Shown in pieces: positions 1 to 9,049 of a DNA stretch of 35,186 nt; the first letter of the stretch is position 1; each line of letters opens with the position of its first letter. Source of the stretch: Gammaproteobacteria bacterium (GTDB taxonomy: Bacteria; Pseudomonadota; Gammaproteobacteria; Pseudomonadales; Azotimanducaceae); contig VXSY01000127.1 in the NCBI GenBank assembly GCA_009837725.1, forward strand, positions 7,879 through 43,064. The letters run 5' to 3'. A model generated the notes under the pieces. That model saw only the letters and a list, made by a program, of their open reading frames with translations. It did no database searches and was not told the DNA's origin. Made by a program: the position numbers and the translations under genes.

Positions 1-135
1 CTCGACCAAGGAGGCTTGGGTCATCAGGTTCATGATGAGGAAGAGCACCAGCAGGAGCGCAAAAATGCCGCCGAAGATCTCCACCATCGGCGTGCCGCTA
101 CCGTCCTGCTCCCGACCCCGGCCGTGTCTGGCCAC
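1..135 (-). CDS. Partial N-terminus of a single-TM (TolR/ExbD/MotB-like) partner, running off the window edge
   Basis: Minus-strand GTG at 135 directly abuts the TAG of the MotA/TolQ-like gene; reads VARHGRGREQDGSGTPMVEIFGGIFALLLVLFLIMNLMTQASLVE, a short polar N-terminus then one TM helix. Confidence 0.6.
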   Translation of the reverse strand, partial: MARHGRGREQDGSGTPMVEIFGGIFALLLVLFLIMNLMTQASLVE

Positions 136-1188
136 CTAACCCCCGTCGGCTCCGTGGGGCGGAGCGGCGCGAACGCGTGCCTCGAAATCCACCAACACGC
201 CGTCTTCCCAGCGTTGCAGGGCGGTCTGCAGGAGGGTGAGGAACACGCTCAGGGACAGCGCGATCAAGGTGGTGTCGAAGGCGATGCCGAGGGGCGCGAT
301 GGCTTGGCCCAGTTCCGTCGAGAGGTCGCCGAGACTGGTCTTGGCGCCGACGATGCTCTGGATGCCATCGGCCGCGAGCGAGATGCCGAGCACCGTGCCG
401 ATGAAGCCAAGAATGGGAATCGCCCAGTTGATGTAGCGTGGGACGACATAGAAATCGGCCGATTGCTTCCAGACGATGTCGAGGAACGCTTCGGCATCCG
501 TTGCGCGGTCGCCGCTCGGATCCAGCGCGTCTCGGTGCGCACCCAAAAGGACGGACTCCGCGCGCCCCGCCGCCAACATCTGTCGTTCCCGCCAAAGCAC
601 CCAGCCCTTGTACGCCAAGAGCAGCAGGCCCCAGAAGAACAAAACGAGCGTTAGCGGCGGGATAACGCCACGATCAACGAATTTAGCCGCAAGATACGAC
701 CATTTCTCCGAGTTCAAACCGATGTAGTCGATGAGCAGAACGGTGCCGGTGGCCACCGCCGTGGCGAGGGCCAATGTCAGCACCAGCGGCGGCCCGACGA
801 GTGCGGCCGCGAGCCGATCCGACATCGACTCTCCGCTTTCGGCACCCCCGCGTCGGGCGAGAACGAGATAGGCCGCATACAGCGCTGGGGCCATCACCAG
901 CAATGGAATCGACGGCTCTATCCGCACGGGCGCATCGCCGAGCGCCGGCAGTAGCCCACTCACGGAAACCGCCACCGCAACCACCACAAGCGCAAGGTAG
1001 GCGACGATTTCCGCACACCGCCTTGCCTGCACCGAGCCGACGAGCCGAGGCAGCCAACCCGGCAGGGATCCAATGACGATGCCCACCAATGCACCACCGA
1101 GCATCGACACCGACAACGCATAGGCGACACTCGCCCCAGCAAGCGCGACGAAGGCGGCGAACAAGGCGACAAGGCTCAAGTGTTTCAT
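136..1188 (-). CDS. MotA/TolQ/ExbB proton channel family protein
   Basis: 350 aa with several TM helices and a TolQ/MotA-like core (YINWAIPILGFIGTVLGISLAADGI...LGQAIAPLGIAFDTTLIALSLSVFLTLLQTALQRWED). Confidence 0.85.
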   Translation of the reverse strand: MKHLSLVALFAAFVALAGASVAYALSVSMLGGALVGIVIGSLPGWLPRLVGSVQARRCAEIVAYLALVVVAVAVSVSGLLPALGDAPVRIEPSIPLLVMAPALYAAYLVLARRGGAESGESMSDRLAAALVGPPLVLTLALATAVATGTVLLIDYIGLNSEKWSYLAAKFVDRGVIPPLTLVLFFWGLLLLAYKGWVLWRERQMLAAGRAESVLLGAHRDALDPSGDRATDAEAFLDIVWKQSADFYVVPRYINWAIPILGFIGTVLGISLAADGIQSIVGAKTSLGDLSTELGQAIAPLGIAFDTTLIALSLSVFLTLLQTALQRWEDGVLVDFEARVRAAPPHGADGG

Positions 1189-1308
1189 TCAGATAGGGTT
1201 GCAGCCGCAAAAGAAACGCGCCTGTGGGCGCGAGCGGCGCGCCCTGAGGGCGCGTCGGTGGGAAGCTCTCGCCCCCAGGGGGCTCGTTTCGAGCCTGGAG
1301 TCAATCCC

Positions 1309-3654
1309 TCAGGCCGAGCTTCTGCCATACAGGGAAAGCTCCACGGCCTCGAACTCCACATCTTCGCCGAACTCTACGTCCTGCATGAAGTCCGGGTTTC
1401 GTGCGCGCCGTTTGTTCGCGTTCTTCTCCAAGGCGTTGGGCATGGGTTCGGTCTTGCCGAAGGTGGCCTCGATCTCGGCCACTTCCTTCGGCGTGAGCTT
1501 GGTGAGCGAGCAAGGCACGCCTTTCATGTGGGGGATGCCTTGCTCGCGGTCGATGAAGGCTGGGTCGTCGTCTGGGGTGATCTGGGCGTCGGCGAAGGCC
1601 CAGGCGCCGGAGAGGTGTTCGAGGCCGGACGCCGATTCCGGTTTCCACCAGCCGTGGGGAACGCGGACGAGGCCCTCGGGCATTCCGGAGCGGACGAATG
1701 CGCGGCCCACCATGGCACCGGTGGAGGTGGCGACTCGGATCCAGTCTCCTTCGTCAAGACCATAGCGAACGCGATCCGGTTCGCTGACGAAGAAGGTCGG
1801 GTCCTGCGCTCGCTTACGCAGTTCCGGGATGTGGCGGTGGCCGGTGCGGTAGTACTCGTCGTCCGGCAGGCCGATGAACATGCTCATCGGATAGGTATCG
1901 TCTGTCCCCTGCACCTCGCGGTAGTAGGGCAGGGGGTCGAAACCGAAGCCCTCCAGGATCGCCGAATGCAGCTCCACCTTGCCGGAGGGGGTGGCGAAGC
2001 CCGTCTTCAGATACTTGCGTTCAGGATTCTCCGCTTTCGGCATGGAACCGGTTCGCACTACCTCGGCCCACGTCGTGCCAGCCGGTTCGAGCCGATAGTC
2101 GAGCAGCTCCTCCTCCGTGCGCCAAGGGAAGTGTTCCCCGAGCCCCATGCGTCGTGCCAATTCGCACCAGAAATGCACGATGCTGCGGCATTCTCCCGGC
2201 GCTGGCATGGCGCGGTCGCTGATGCCGGCCATCATGCCGGGCCGTTCGAGCCACGAATCACCCGGCAGAACGTAATCGGCAAGCTGCGCCGTGGGCGTCA
2301 GCATGTGCTCGAAGGCGACGATGAGGTCTTGGTTCATCAGCGCCTTGTAGATGCGGTCCGTGTTGGCGAACGACATCAGCGTGTTGTTCGCGAGCGCAAA
2401 GAACGCCTTCACCGGATAGGGGTTGCCGTCCGCCATCGCCTTGAAGGTCGCGGCCGGATTGGCCATGTAGCAGCCGCCCACAAGGTTGGCGTAGCGATGC
2501 CCCCACACCTCTTCGCAGGCATCGCCCAAGGGCTCCATGCCGCGATAGGTGAAGACGGGGAACTCGTCGGCGCCGAGTTGCTTCGCCTTCTGCTCCGGTG
2601 CGAGGCGTTCGTGCATTTCCACTTCGGTGTCGGAGCGGACGCCGGGGTTGAAGCCGGCGAACATCTCGCCGCCCTTGATGTCGAGATTGCCGGTCAAGGC
2701 GCGCAGCGCGCAGTGCAGGCGGATGGCGGAGGTGCTCGACACCTGCTGGTCTGTGATGGGCGACCACGGGATGGCGGCGCGGTCGGACAGCGCGTACATG
2801 CGCGCCGCCTTTTCGATCAGTTCCGCATCTACGCCGGTAATTTCGGCCACCCGATCCAGCGGATACTGCCGAACGCGCTCGGCGAACTCGTCGAAGCCCA
2901 CCGTCCAGTCGCGCACGAACTCCTTGTCGTAGAGCTCCTGCTCGATGATGACGTTGAGCCAACCGAAGGTCATGGCCGCGTCGGTGCCCGCACGCAGCGG
3001 CAGCCAGATGTCGGCCGCCTCCGCGTTCTCGCTCCTGCGTGGATCGAGCACGATCAGCTTGGCGCCGTTCGCCTGCGCCGTGCGGATGGTCTTGTATTCG
3101 ATGGTCCAGCTATGGCGGCGCGGGTCGTGCCCGAACAGGACGATGCACTCGGTGTTCAAGAGGTCGCCGCGCGGATACCAGCCATACACGAGCCGGTTCA
3201 CCGCTGCCGTATTGCCCATGCAATAGGCGATGCCGCTGATGAAGTTCGGCGTGCCGACGAGGTTCATGAAGCGCCGGGTGAGGCCGTTGTCGAGGCCGAG
3301 GTTGGCGTTGCTGCCAGCCACCGCGAGGGCTTCCGGGCCATGCGTCTCGACAACGTTGGTGAGCGAGGCGGCAATGCCGTCGAGCGCGCTCTCCCAAGAC
3401 ACGGGCTCCCACTTGCCTTCGCCCCGCTCGCCGACCCGCTTCAGCGGCTGCATGAGCCGATCCGGATGCGCGAACGATTTGGGCGCATACGCACCCTTCA
3501 TGCAGATCACGTCCTTGAAGAAGGGATGGTCCCGCGTCGTCACCTTCACCACCCGATCCGTGGCCGTGTCCACCTTTGCGGCTAGGGGGCAGAAACAGTC
3601 GCAGCTATGGCAGACAACGTTGCGCGTGACGGTGGGCTGTGCAGTGGCATTCAT
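1309..3654 (-). CDS. Molybdopterin-dependent oxidoreductase (DMSO reductase/formate dehydrogenase superfamily)
   Basis: Start chosen at MNATAQPTVTRNVVCHSCDCFCPLAAKV; CxxCxxxC...C 4Fe-4S motif at N-terminus; GNTAAVNR, LDPRRSENAEAADIWLPLRAGTDAAM typical of the family. The 856-aa ORF start is an upstream overextension. Confidence 0.9.
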   Translation of the reverse strand: MNATAQPTVTRNVVCHSCDCFCPLAAKVDTATDRVVKVTTRDHPFFKDVICMKGAYAPKSFAHPDRLMQPLKRVGERGEGKWEPVSWESALDGIAASLTNVVETHGPEALAVAGSNANLGLDNGLTRRFMNLVGTPNFISGIAYCMGNTAAVNRLVYGWYPRGDLLNTECIVLFGHDPRRHSWTIEYKTIRTAQANGAKLIVLDPRRSENAEAADIWLPLRAGTDAAMTFGWLNVIIEQELYDKEFVRDWTVGFDEFAERVRQYPLDRVAEITGVDAELIEKAARMYALSDRAAIPWSPITDQQVSSTSAIRLHCALRALTGNLDIKGGEMFAGFNPGVRSDTEVEMHERLAPEQKAKQLGADEFPVFTYRGMEPLGDACEEVWGHRYANLVGGCYMANPAATFKAMADGNPYPVKAFFALANNTLMSFANTDRIYKALMNQDLIVAFEHMLTPTAQLADYVLPGDSWLERPGMMAGISDRAMPAPGECRSIVHFWCELARRMGLGEHFPWRTEEELLDYRLEPAGTTWAEVVRTGSMPKAENPERKYLKTGFATPSGKVELHSAILEGFGFDPLPYYREVQGTDDTYPMSMFIGLPDDEYYRTGHRHIPELRKRAQDPTFFVSEPDRVRYGLDEGDWIRVATSTGAMVGRAFVRSGMPEGLVRVPHGWWKPESASGLEHLSGAWAFADAQITPDDDPAFIDREQGIPHMKGVPCSLTKLTPKEVAEIEATFGKTEPMPNALEKNANKRRARNPDFMQDVEFGEDVEFEAVELSLYGRSSA

Positions 3655-3697
3655 CGTGTGCGGCGTCTCCGGGTTGTAGGTACGCGGGTGGCGAAAC

Positions 3698-4546
3698 TCA
3701 CCACGTTTGTTCCGATGGTTCAAGCGAGTGTGCGTAGAGTATCTGCACTTCGCGCGCAATGGGCGGCGTCTCGGGCAGCAGGGGGCGCATGGCCCGCGCC
3801 AAGTCCGCCAGCGTTTCCTGCCGGCGGTAGGGGCTTGGGTGCGTGCTGAGGAATTCCGGTGGGCGGGGTCCATCGCCAAGGTCGATCATCTTCTTCCACA
3901 GCGTGGCGGCGGCGCGCGGCGCATAGCCGGCTCGGGCGGCGAGCTCGATGCCGATGCGGTCGGCTTCGGTCTCGGCGGCGCGGCTGTTGGGGAGCGCGAT
4001 GGCGAGCTCTGCGGCAACGGAGGCCGCGTTGGCGGTGTCCTCGTCTTCCGCAGCGACCGCGATCGCCACCACGCCCAGCGTTTGGGCAATGGCGAGGGAC
4101 ATCTGTTCGGCGGTGTGGTTGGCGATGGCGTGGGATAGCTCGTGCCCCATCACTTGCGCCAACTCATCGTCGGTGGGATCAAGCTGCTCGATCAGCCCGC
4201 TGTGGACACCCATCCGTCCGCCGGCCATGCACCAGGCGTTGACGGTCTCCGGGTCGTCGATGAGCGCCACGCTCCAATCCCAAGTGCTTGTGTGCGGATA
4301 CTGCAGCTCCGCCGCCGCTACCAGGCGACCGGTGATGACGGCGATGCGATCCGCCAGCACTGGATCGGAGAGCAAGCCATGTTCCTCGGAGAGTTGCTCC
4401 ACCATCGACAGATACGCCGGCGCCGAATGGGCAATCGCCGCCTCTGGCGACACCAACAGGAACTGCGTCCGGCCCGTCGGGCTGGTGGCGCACCCGGCCA
4501 GGAAAGCGAACGACAGGAGGGCGAGCGCAAAGAGGGATCGGCGCAT
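3698..4546 (-). CDS. M48 family metalloprotease, lipoprotein
   Basis: MRRSLFALALLSFAFLAGCATSP lipoprotein signal; HELSHAIANH zinc motif. Confidence 0.9.
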   Translation of the reverse strand: MRRSLFALALLSFAFLAGCATSPTGRTQFLLVSPEAAIAHSAPAYLSMVEQLSEEHGLLSDPVLADRIAVITGRLVAAAELQYPHTSTWDWSVALIDDPETVNAWCMAGGRMGVHSGLIEQLDPTDDELAQVMGHELSHAIANHTAEQMSLAIAQTLGVVAIAVAAEDEDTANAASVAAELAIALPNSRAAETEADRIGIELAARAGYAPRAAATLWKKMIDLGDGPRPPEFLSTHPSPYRRQETLADLARAMRPLLPETPPIAREVQILYAHSLEPSEQTW

Positions 4547-4769
4547 GGAGGAGGTTGCTTCGGCGACAGCGCCCATCATACGCGGTGGGCTGGCGGACAT
4601 GGCTCGCGACGCTGGCGCGCCCTTGCGGGCACGCGTGCTCGCATTCGCTCTCAGCTACGGCTAGCGGCTGCCACGGGGCGAGAGCCCCCCAACGGGAAGG
4701 CGCCGCGGTCGCCCGCAAACGGTCGCGCTCGTGTTGTAGGCTGCCCCCTTCGCAGTGACGGGGATACCC

Positions 4770-5306
4770 ATGTCCATTCGAACTGGCGCAGCGACAGCCG
4801 TCGCTTCCTTGGCGCTGGCACTTTGCGGCTTCGCGGCATCAAGTGACGAACCTGCCATGGCGCAGGCAGACATGGTGGACCCCGGAGGAAAGGCGATCGG
4901 CACCGTCACGTTCGAGCAGACACCGAGCGGCGTGCTGATCAACGTGGACGTGGCCGATCTGCCACCGGGCCCCCACGGCATCCACCTGCACGCCGTCGGT
5001 GCCTGCACGCCGGATTTCGGCGCCGCCAAGGGCCACATCAATCCCGACGGCGTAGCGCATGGCCTGCGCCATCCCGAGGGGCCCGATCAGGGCGACCTGC
5101 CCTTGCTGTTCGTCCATGCCGACGGTTCGGCGCGGGCGGAGTTCTACCACACCCGCATCAGCGTCAAGGACGTCGGCGACAATCCGGTCTTGCTGGACGA
5201 AGACGGCTCGTCGGTCATCATCCACGACAAACCGGACGACCACATCACGCAGCCCATCGGCGGTGCTGGCGGTCGCATCGCCTGCGGAGTCATTGCGGGC
5301 TCGTAG
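4770..5306 (+). CDS. sodC: Cu/Zn superoxide dismutase
   Basis: GPHGIHLHAVGACTPDFGAAKGHINP...HADGSARAEFYHTRISV...SSVIIHDKPDDHITQPIGGAGGRIACGVI. Confidence 0.93.
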   Translation: MSIRTGAATAVASLALALCGFAASSDEPAMAQADMVDPGGKAIGTVTFEQTPSGVLINVDVADLPPGPHGIHLHAVGACTPDFGAAKGHINPDGVAHGLRHPEGPDQGDLPLLFVHADGSARAEFYHTRISVKDVGDNPVLLDEDGSSVIIHDKPDDHITQPIGGAGGRIACGVIAGS

Positions 5307-5313
5307 AGCGAGA

Positions 5314-5898
5314 ATGGAACTCATACTCGTGCGCCACGGCCTGCCCGTGCGGCAGGAACTCGCCTCCGGGCGAGCCGACCCCGAACTCTCCGGCACAGGA
5401 AGACAGCAGGCACAGCATGTCGCCGACTGGCTGCGCAACGAAGGCATAGATGCCATCTACACCAGTCCCATGCGTCGTGCCCGCGAGACGGCGGACCCGC
5501 TCGCCATCCGGCTGGACTGCGCCCCCACCGTGCACGACGCCATCGCCGAATACGACCGTGCCGCCTCCCACTACATCCCGATGGAGGAACTCAAGCAGGA
5601 GGACTACGCCGCTTGGAAGGAGTTCGTGGACGGCGGCTACGGCGACGATTACGACATGGCCACGTTCGCCAAGACGGTGGTGGCGGGAATGGAAGAGATC
5701 ATCACCTCCCACCCGGGCCATCGCGTGGCCGCGTTCTGCCACGGTGGCGTGATCAACGCCTGGGCCTCCCATGTCCTCGACATGCGCCCAAGCCTCTTAA
5801 TAGACGTCGCCTACGGCAGCATCAACCGCTTCCTCTGCGCCTCCACCGGCGAGCGCAACATCCGCAGCCTGAACGAGACGGGGCACTTGGTGGATTGA
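5314..5898 (+). CDS. Histidine phosphatase (phosphoglycerate mutase-like) family protein
   Basis: MELILVRHGLPV RHG motif; later FCHGGVINAW. Confidence 0.88.
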   Translation: MELILVRHGLPVRQELASGRADPELSGTGRQQAQHVADWLRNEGIDAIYTSPMRRARETADPLAIRLDCAPTVHDAIAEYDRAASHYIPMEELKQEDYAAWKEFVDGGYGDDYDMATFAKTVVAGMEEIITSHPGHRVAAFCHGGVINAWASHVLDMRPSLLIDVAYGSINRFLCASTGERNIRSLNETGHLVD

Positions 5899-6024
5899 TC
5901 CGCCCCCACGGCGTCGACTTCGTCGTTGCGATCCAGAGACTTGCCTTGGGGCGGGTGGTGACCGCCACAACGTGGTCATTGAGGCGATTTCGTCGCCGAA
6001 TCAAATCAAAATGGCGGTCCTTTT

Positions 6025-6051
6025 GAGGCGATTTGGGCGTAGAATCGCCTC
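6025..6051 (+). promoter_or_regulatory. Perfect inverted repeat GAGGCGATT-N9-AATCGCCTC spanning a TAGAAT -10-like box (6040-6045), ending 2 nt before the fic ATG; related half-copy at 5981-6002
   Basis: Read directly: 9-bp arms, 9-nt spacer. Confidence 0.6.
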
Positions 6052-6053
6052 AC

Positions 6054-7207
6054 ATGTGGGTATGGCAACATCCCAACTGGCCGAATTTCACGTTCGACCC
6101 AGCGGCGTTCGCAGGGCGCGTCGAGGCGTTCCACCGTGCTGCCGAACGCCTTTCCGGACGCTTCGAGGCGCTGTCCGACGCGTACCAAACGCACGCGCAA
6201 GTCGCTTTGATGCTTTCTGAAGTGATCGCGACGAGTGCAATCGAGGGCGAGAACCTAGATCGCGACTCGGTGCGTTCCTCCCTGCTCAGGCACTTCGGCG
6301 AGGTCGTCGGCCGCCACCAGCACGATGACCGGGCTGCGGGCGCCACCGAGTTGATCGTCGACGTGCGCCGTCACTGAATCGGCCGTTGTCGCACGAGACG
6401 CTGGGCAATTGGCAATCGCTGGTTGTGGTCCACCGAATCACCAGCACGATCATGCGCGGGGCCTACCGCAACCACGCCGAACCCATGCAGATCGTCAGTG
6501 GTCGTTACGTCGGCCGAGCGCGCAGAGTCCATTACGAGGCACCGCCTTCCACCGACGTACCCGGCGAGATGGCGCGGTTCTTGGGCTGGTACAACGGCGA
6601 CAGCAAACACCTCGCAGGACCGATTCGCGCAGCCGTTGCTCATGTCTGGTTCGAGAAAATCCATCCATTCGAGGACGGTAACGGAAGGGTGGGGCGCGCG
6701 ATTTCAGACCATGCCCTATCCCAGTCTTTGGGCCGACCGACGCTCGCGTGCCTAGCGACCGCCATTGACGCGGACCGAGACGGCTACTACGACGCACTCG
6801 AGGCAGTCGGGCGGGGCAATCTAGACCTTCGCGCGTTCCTCGACTACTTCACCGCCGCCATCGTCCGTGCACAGGAGATCGCGTTGGCAGAGGTAGGGTT
6901 CGTTCTCGGCAGGACGCGGTTCCACGACCGCTACGACGGACGCTTGAACGAGCGTCAACGCAAGGTGATTGCGCGTGTCTTCGCGGAGGGACGGGCCGGA
7001 TTCGCCGGCGGGCTGTCGGCGAAAAACTATGTATCCATCGCCAAATGTGCGCCAGCGACTGCAACCCGAGACTTGGCCGCACTACGCGACATGGGCGCAC
7101 TCGTTGCCCACGGGAGAGGGCGCGGAATCCGCTACGAGATTTCCTGCCCTACTCCCGCGCTGGACATGCCGGGTCAGTCGGCCCCGAACAGGACGAACCG
7201 CGAGTAG
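6054..7207 (+). pseudogene. Fic (AMPylase-type) family protein with N-terminal DUF4172-like region, interrupted by an apparent 1-nt deletion near 6375
   Basis: Frame 1 MWVWQHPNWPNFTFDPAAF...SAIEGENLD...TELIVDVRRH*; next frame continues NRPLSHETLGNWQSLVV...HPFEDGNGRVGR (Fic motif), with a C-terminal winged-helix-like segment. Confidence 0.85.
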
Positions 7208-7216
7208 GGGCTCTTG

Positions 7217-7273
7217 GCGTTTGGCCAGTAGCTCGGCAACCTGCTCTCCCGAGAGGTCGCGTGGCACCTTCAT
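7217..7273 (-). pseudogene. HicA toxin N-terminal remnant
   Basis: MKVPRDLSGEQVAELLAKR, then loss of similarity next to the fic stop codon. Confidence 0.6.
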
Positions 7274-7484
7274 ACCGCTATGGCCTCGTCTCTGACGAGA
7301 TGTAACCGAACGACCTTGGGCGCTGCTTGGTCGCCGAAAATGGCAAAGCACAGCGTGCCGCGCCATGACCTTGAGGTCGGCCCAGTCATCCCCCGGCGTG
7401 AAGATGCTGTGGCCAAGGGCACGAGCTTCCGTACCCACCCTCCACGGACTCGCTGACTTCAAAGATGATCTCTGTTTCGGCCAT
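7270..7484 (-). pseudogene. HicB-like antitoxin remnant with two +1 frameshifts
   Basis: Pieced from three frames: MAETEIIFEVSESVEGGY / EARALGHSIFTPGDDWADLKVMARHAVLC / HFGDQAAPKVVRLHLVRDEAIAV*; ATGA overlap with the hicA start. Confidence 0.7.
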
Positions 7485-7533
7485 TAGGGGCTCCTGCCAC
7501 ATGCATTCCGCTGGATCGTTGGCGGCACCGCCT

Positions 7534-7560
7534 GCGCCGGTGCTGACGTAACACCGGCGC
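7534..7560. promoter_or_regulatory. Perfect palindrome GCGCCGGTG-N9-CACCGGCGC upstream of the hicBA remnant
   Basis: Read directly: 9-bp arms, 9-nt spacer. Confidence 0.4.
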
Positions 7561-7595
7561 GGCTCGGTCAGTACCTGCGTTGGAGGGTCGGGGTG

Positions 7596-7741
7596 CTACC
7601 GTTCGCAGAAACCCGCGCCGTGGCGGCGGTCGACGCCGTTGGTCATGCGCAGCGACTCCTTCTTTTTGGCGGGTGGTCATGCGGGCAAGCCACTCTTTGC
7701 GGTGCCGTCGTGGGAGTCGCATTGGAGAGGCGCAGCCAGAG
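7596..7741 (-). pseudogene. Degenerate copy of the 3' end of the PhyH gene at 9187-9933
   Basis: Aligns with 9187-9328 with about a dozen substitutions and small indels, from the stop codon inward; frameshifted translation KEWLARMTTRQK / SLRMTNGVDRRHGAGFCER*. Confidence 0.85.
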
Positions 7742-7764
7742 GGTCGAACCCGCCCGCCCACCGA

Positions 7765-7812
7765 TTGCCACCCGGGGTACTTTCGCATACTATCGGCAGA
7801 ACGAATCGATAG
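7765..7812 (+). promoter_or_regulatory. Predicted promoter TTGCCA-N17-TACTAT with dyad CTATCG-N11-CGATAG (7790-7812) for the RES TA operon
   Basis: Read directly; upstream of ATG 7818. Confidence 0.5.
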
Positions 7813-7817
7813 GGGAC

Positions 7818-8405
7818 ATGGACGAGCGAGCCATGCGTCAGGATGAAAGTCTCACCGAGCAGCGCTACTTTCACCTGTATGGGTTGAAGTCGGTGGCACC
7901 GGAGGCGTTGAACTGCGCGTTGGAGGAGGCGATCAACGAACTCGAAGTGGCCTTGTATGGGCCGAGTCGTACCGAGTTGACCGATGCGGAGATCGCCATG
8001 TTGGAACGGGCGGGTGTCGATATCGACGAACGGCCCGACGACACGGATCCGATGCTCGACTACGCCGTCGAGTTCGCTGCGATCCGGGCGACGAGCCTCA
8101 CCCCGGCGACGGTTGCCGAGAGGCTCGGCGTCACGCCGGTGCGTATTCGGCAGATGATACGTGACGGAAACCTCTACGCGATGCGAATCGAGGGGCGCCT
8201 TCACCTCCCGAGCTTTCAGTTGACCGCTCGGGCGCTCGTACCCAACATCGGACGCGTGAATCAGGAAATCACCGATCTCGACCCAGTCTCGGCGCAGCGC
8301 TGGCTCACGACTGCCGATCCCGATCTGGAAGACTTCACGCCGCTCAACTGGCTCAAGGCCGGCCGAGATGTCGACACGGTGCTGAAGGTGGTGCCCGAAC
8401 GCTAG
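7818..8405 (+). CDS. HTH antitoxin of a RES toxin-antitoxin pair
   Basis: HTH-like TPATVAERLGVTPVRIRQMIRDGNLYAMRIEGRLHLPSFQ and C-terminal DUF2384-like FTPLNWLKAGRDVDTVLKVV; immediately upstream of a RES-domain gene. Confidence 0.75.
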   Translation: MDERAMRQDESLTEQRYFHLYGLKSVAPEALNCALEEAINELEVALYGPSRTELTDAEIAMLERAGVDIDERPDDTDPMLDYAVEFAAIRATSLTPATVAERLGVTPVRIRQMIRDGNLYAMRIEGRLHLPSFQLTARALVPNIGRVNQEITDLDPVSAQRWLTTADPDLEDFTPLNWLKAGRDVDTVLKVVPER

Positions 8406-8419
8406 TCATTGGTGCACCA

Positions 8420-9049
8420 GTGGCAAAGGTCCCACTACATCCGAATGACGATCGGCTCCATTCGACGGACGCCGAATGGAGCATCGTCGAGCCCGGCGAC
8501 GAACTGTGGCGCGTGTATTTCCGTAGCGGCGAGCATCCGTCGCGCTGGAATCAGTTCCGCAGCTTCGGTCCGACCGACGCTCGATTCGACCACCATGTGG
8601 AAGGGCAGCCGGAGGCTGAGCGCTCCGTGATGTATCGGGCGGCCAGCCCCGTGACCTGCTTGGCCGAGGTCTTCCAGAAAACGCGCACCATCCATCGGAC
8701 ACGCCGGATGCCGGCATTGGTGGGCTTCCGAGTGACCTCCCCGCTCAGGCTTTTGGACCTCACCGGCGCATTCCCGACGCGGATCGGTGCGTCCATGGGG
8801 TTGATGTCCGGTGCGCGATCGGTGGGCCGGAGTTGGGCTAGAGGGCTGTACGAGGCGTTCCCCCAGGCCCACGGCCTTGCCTACCCTTCCTCCATGCACG
8901 GCAACGCCGTTGCAATCGTGCTGAATGATCGGGCTGACAGGGTGGAGGCCCTGCCGCGCTCGCCCGGGTTCCACAAAGCGCTGGCTGACGCGAGCATGAT
9001 GACCCTGTTGAAGAATGCTGCTCGGGAGCTCGGCTATCTGATGCGTTAG
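8420..9049 (+). CDS. RES-domain toxin (NAD+-targeting family)
   Basis: GTG start; WRVYFRSGEHPSRWNQFRSFGPTDARFDHH...VMYRAASPVTCLAEVFQ...RSWARGLYEAFPQAHGLAYPSSMHGNAVAIVL has the spaced R, E and S positions typical of RES domains. Confidence 0.85.
   Translation: MAKVPLHPNDDRLHSTDAEWSIVEPGDELWRVYFRSGEHPSRWNQFRSFGPTDARFDHHVEGQPEAERSVMYRAASPVTCLAEVFQKTRTIHRTRRMPALVGFRVTSPLRLLDLTGAFPTRIGASMGLMSGARSVGRSWARGLYEAFPQAHGLAYPSSMHGNAVAIVLNDRADRVEALPRSPGFHKALADASMMTLLKNAARELGYLMR

Noticed and set aside
1180-3585. 801-aa plus-strand ORF
   Set aside because: Antisense to the molybdopterin oxidoreductase; low-complexity His/Arg/Gly composition with no family motif; a shadow ORF of high-GC coding DNA.
6340-6390. 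Programmed ribosomal frameshift in fic
   Set aside because: No slippery heptamer or obvious stimulatory structure at the junction; a 1-nt deletion explains it more simply.
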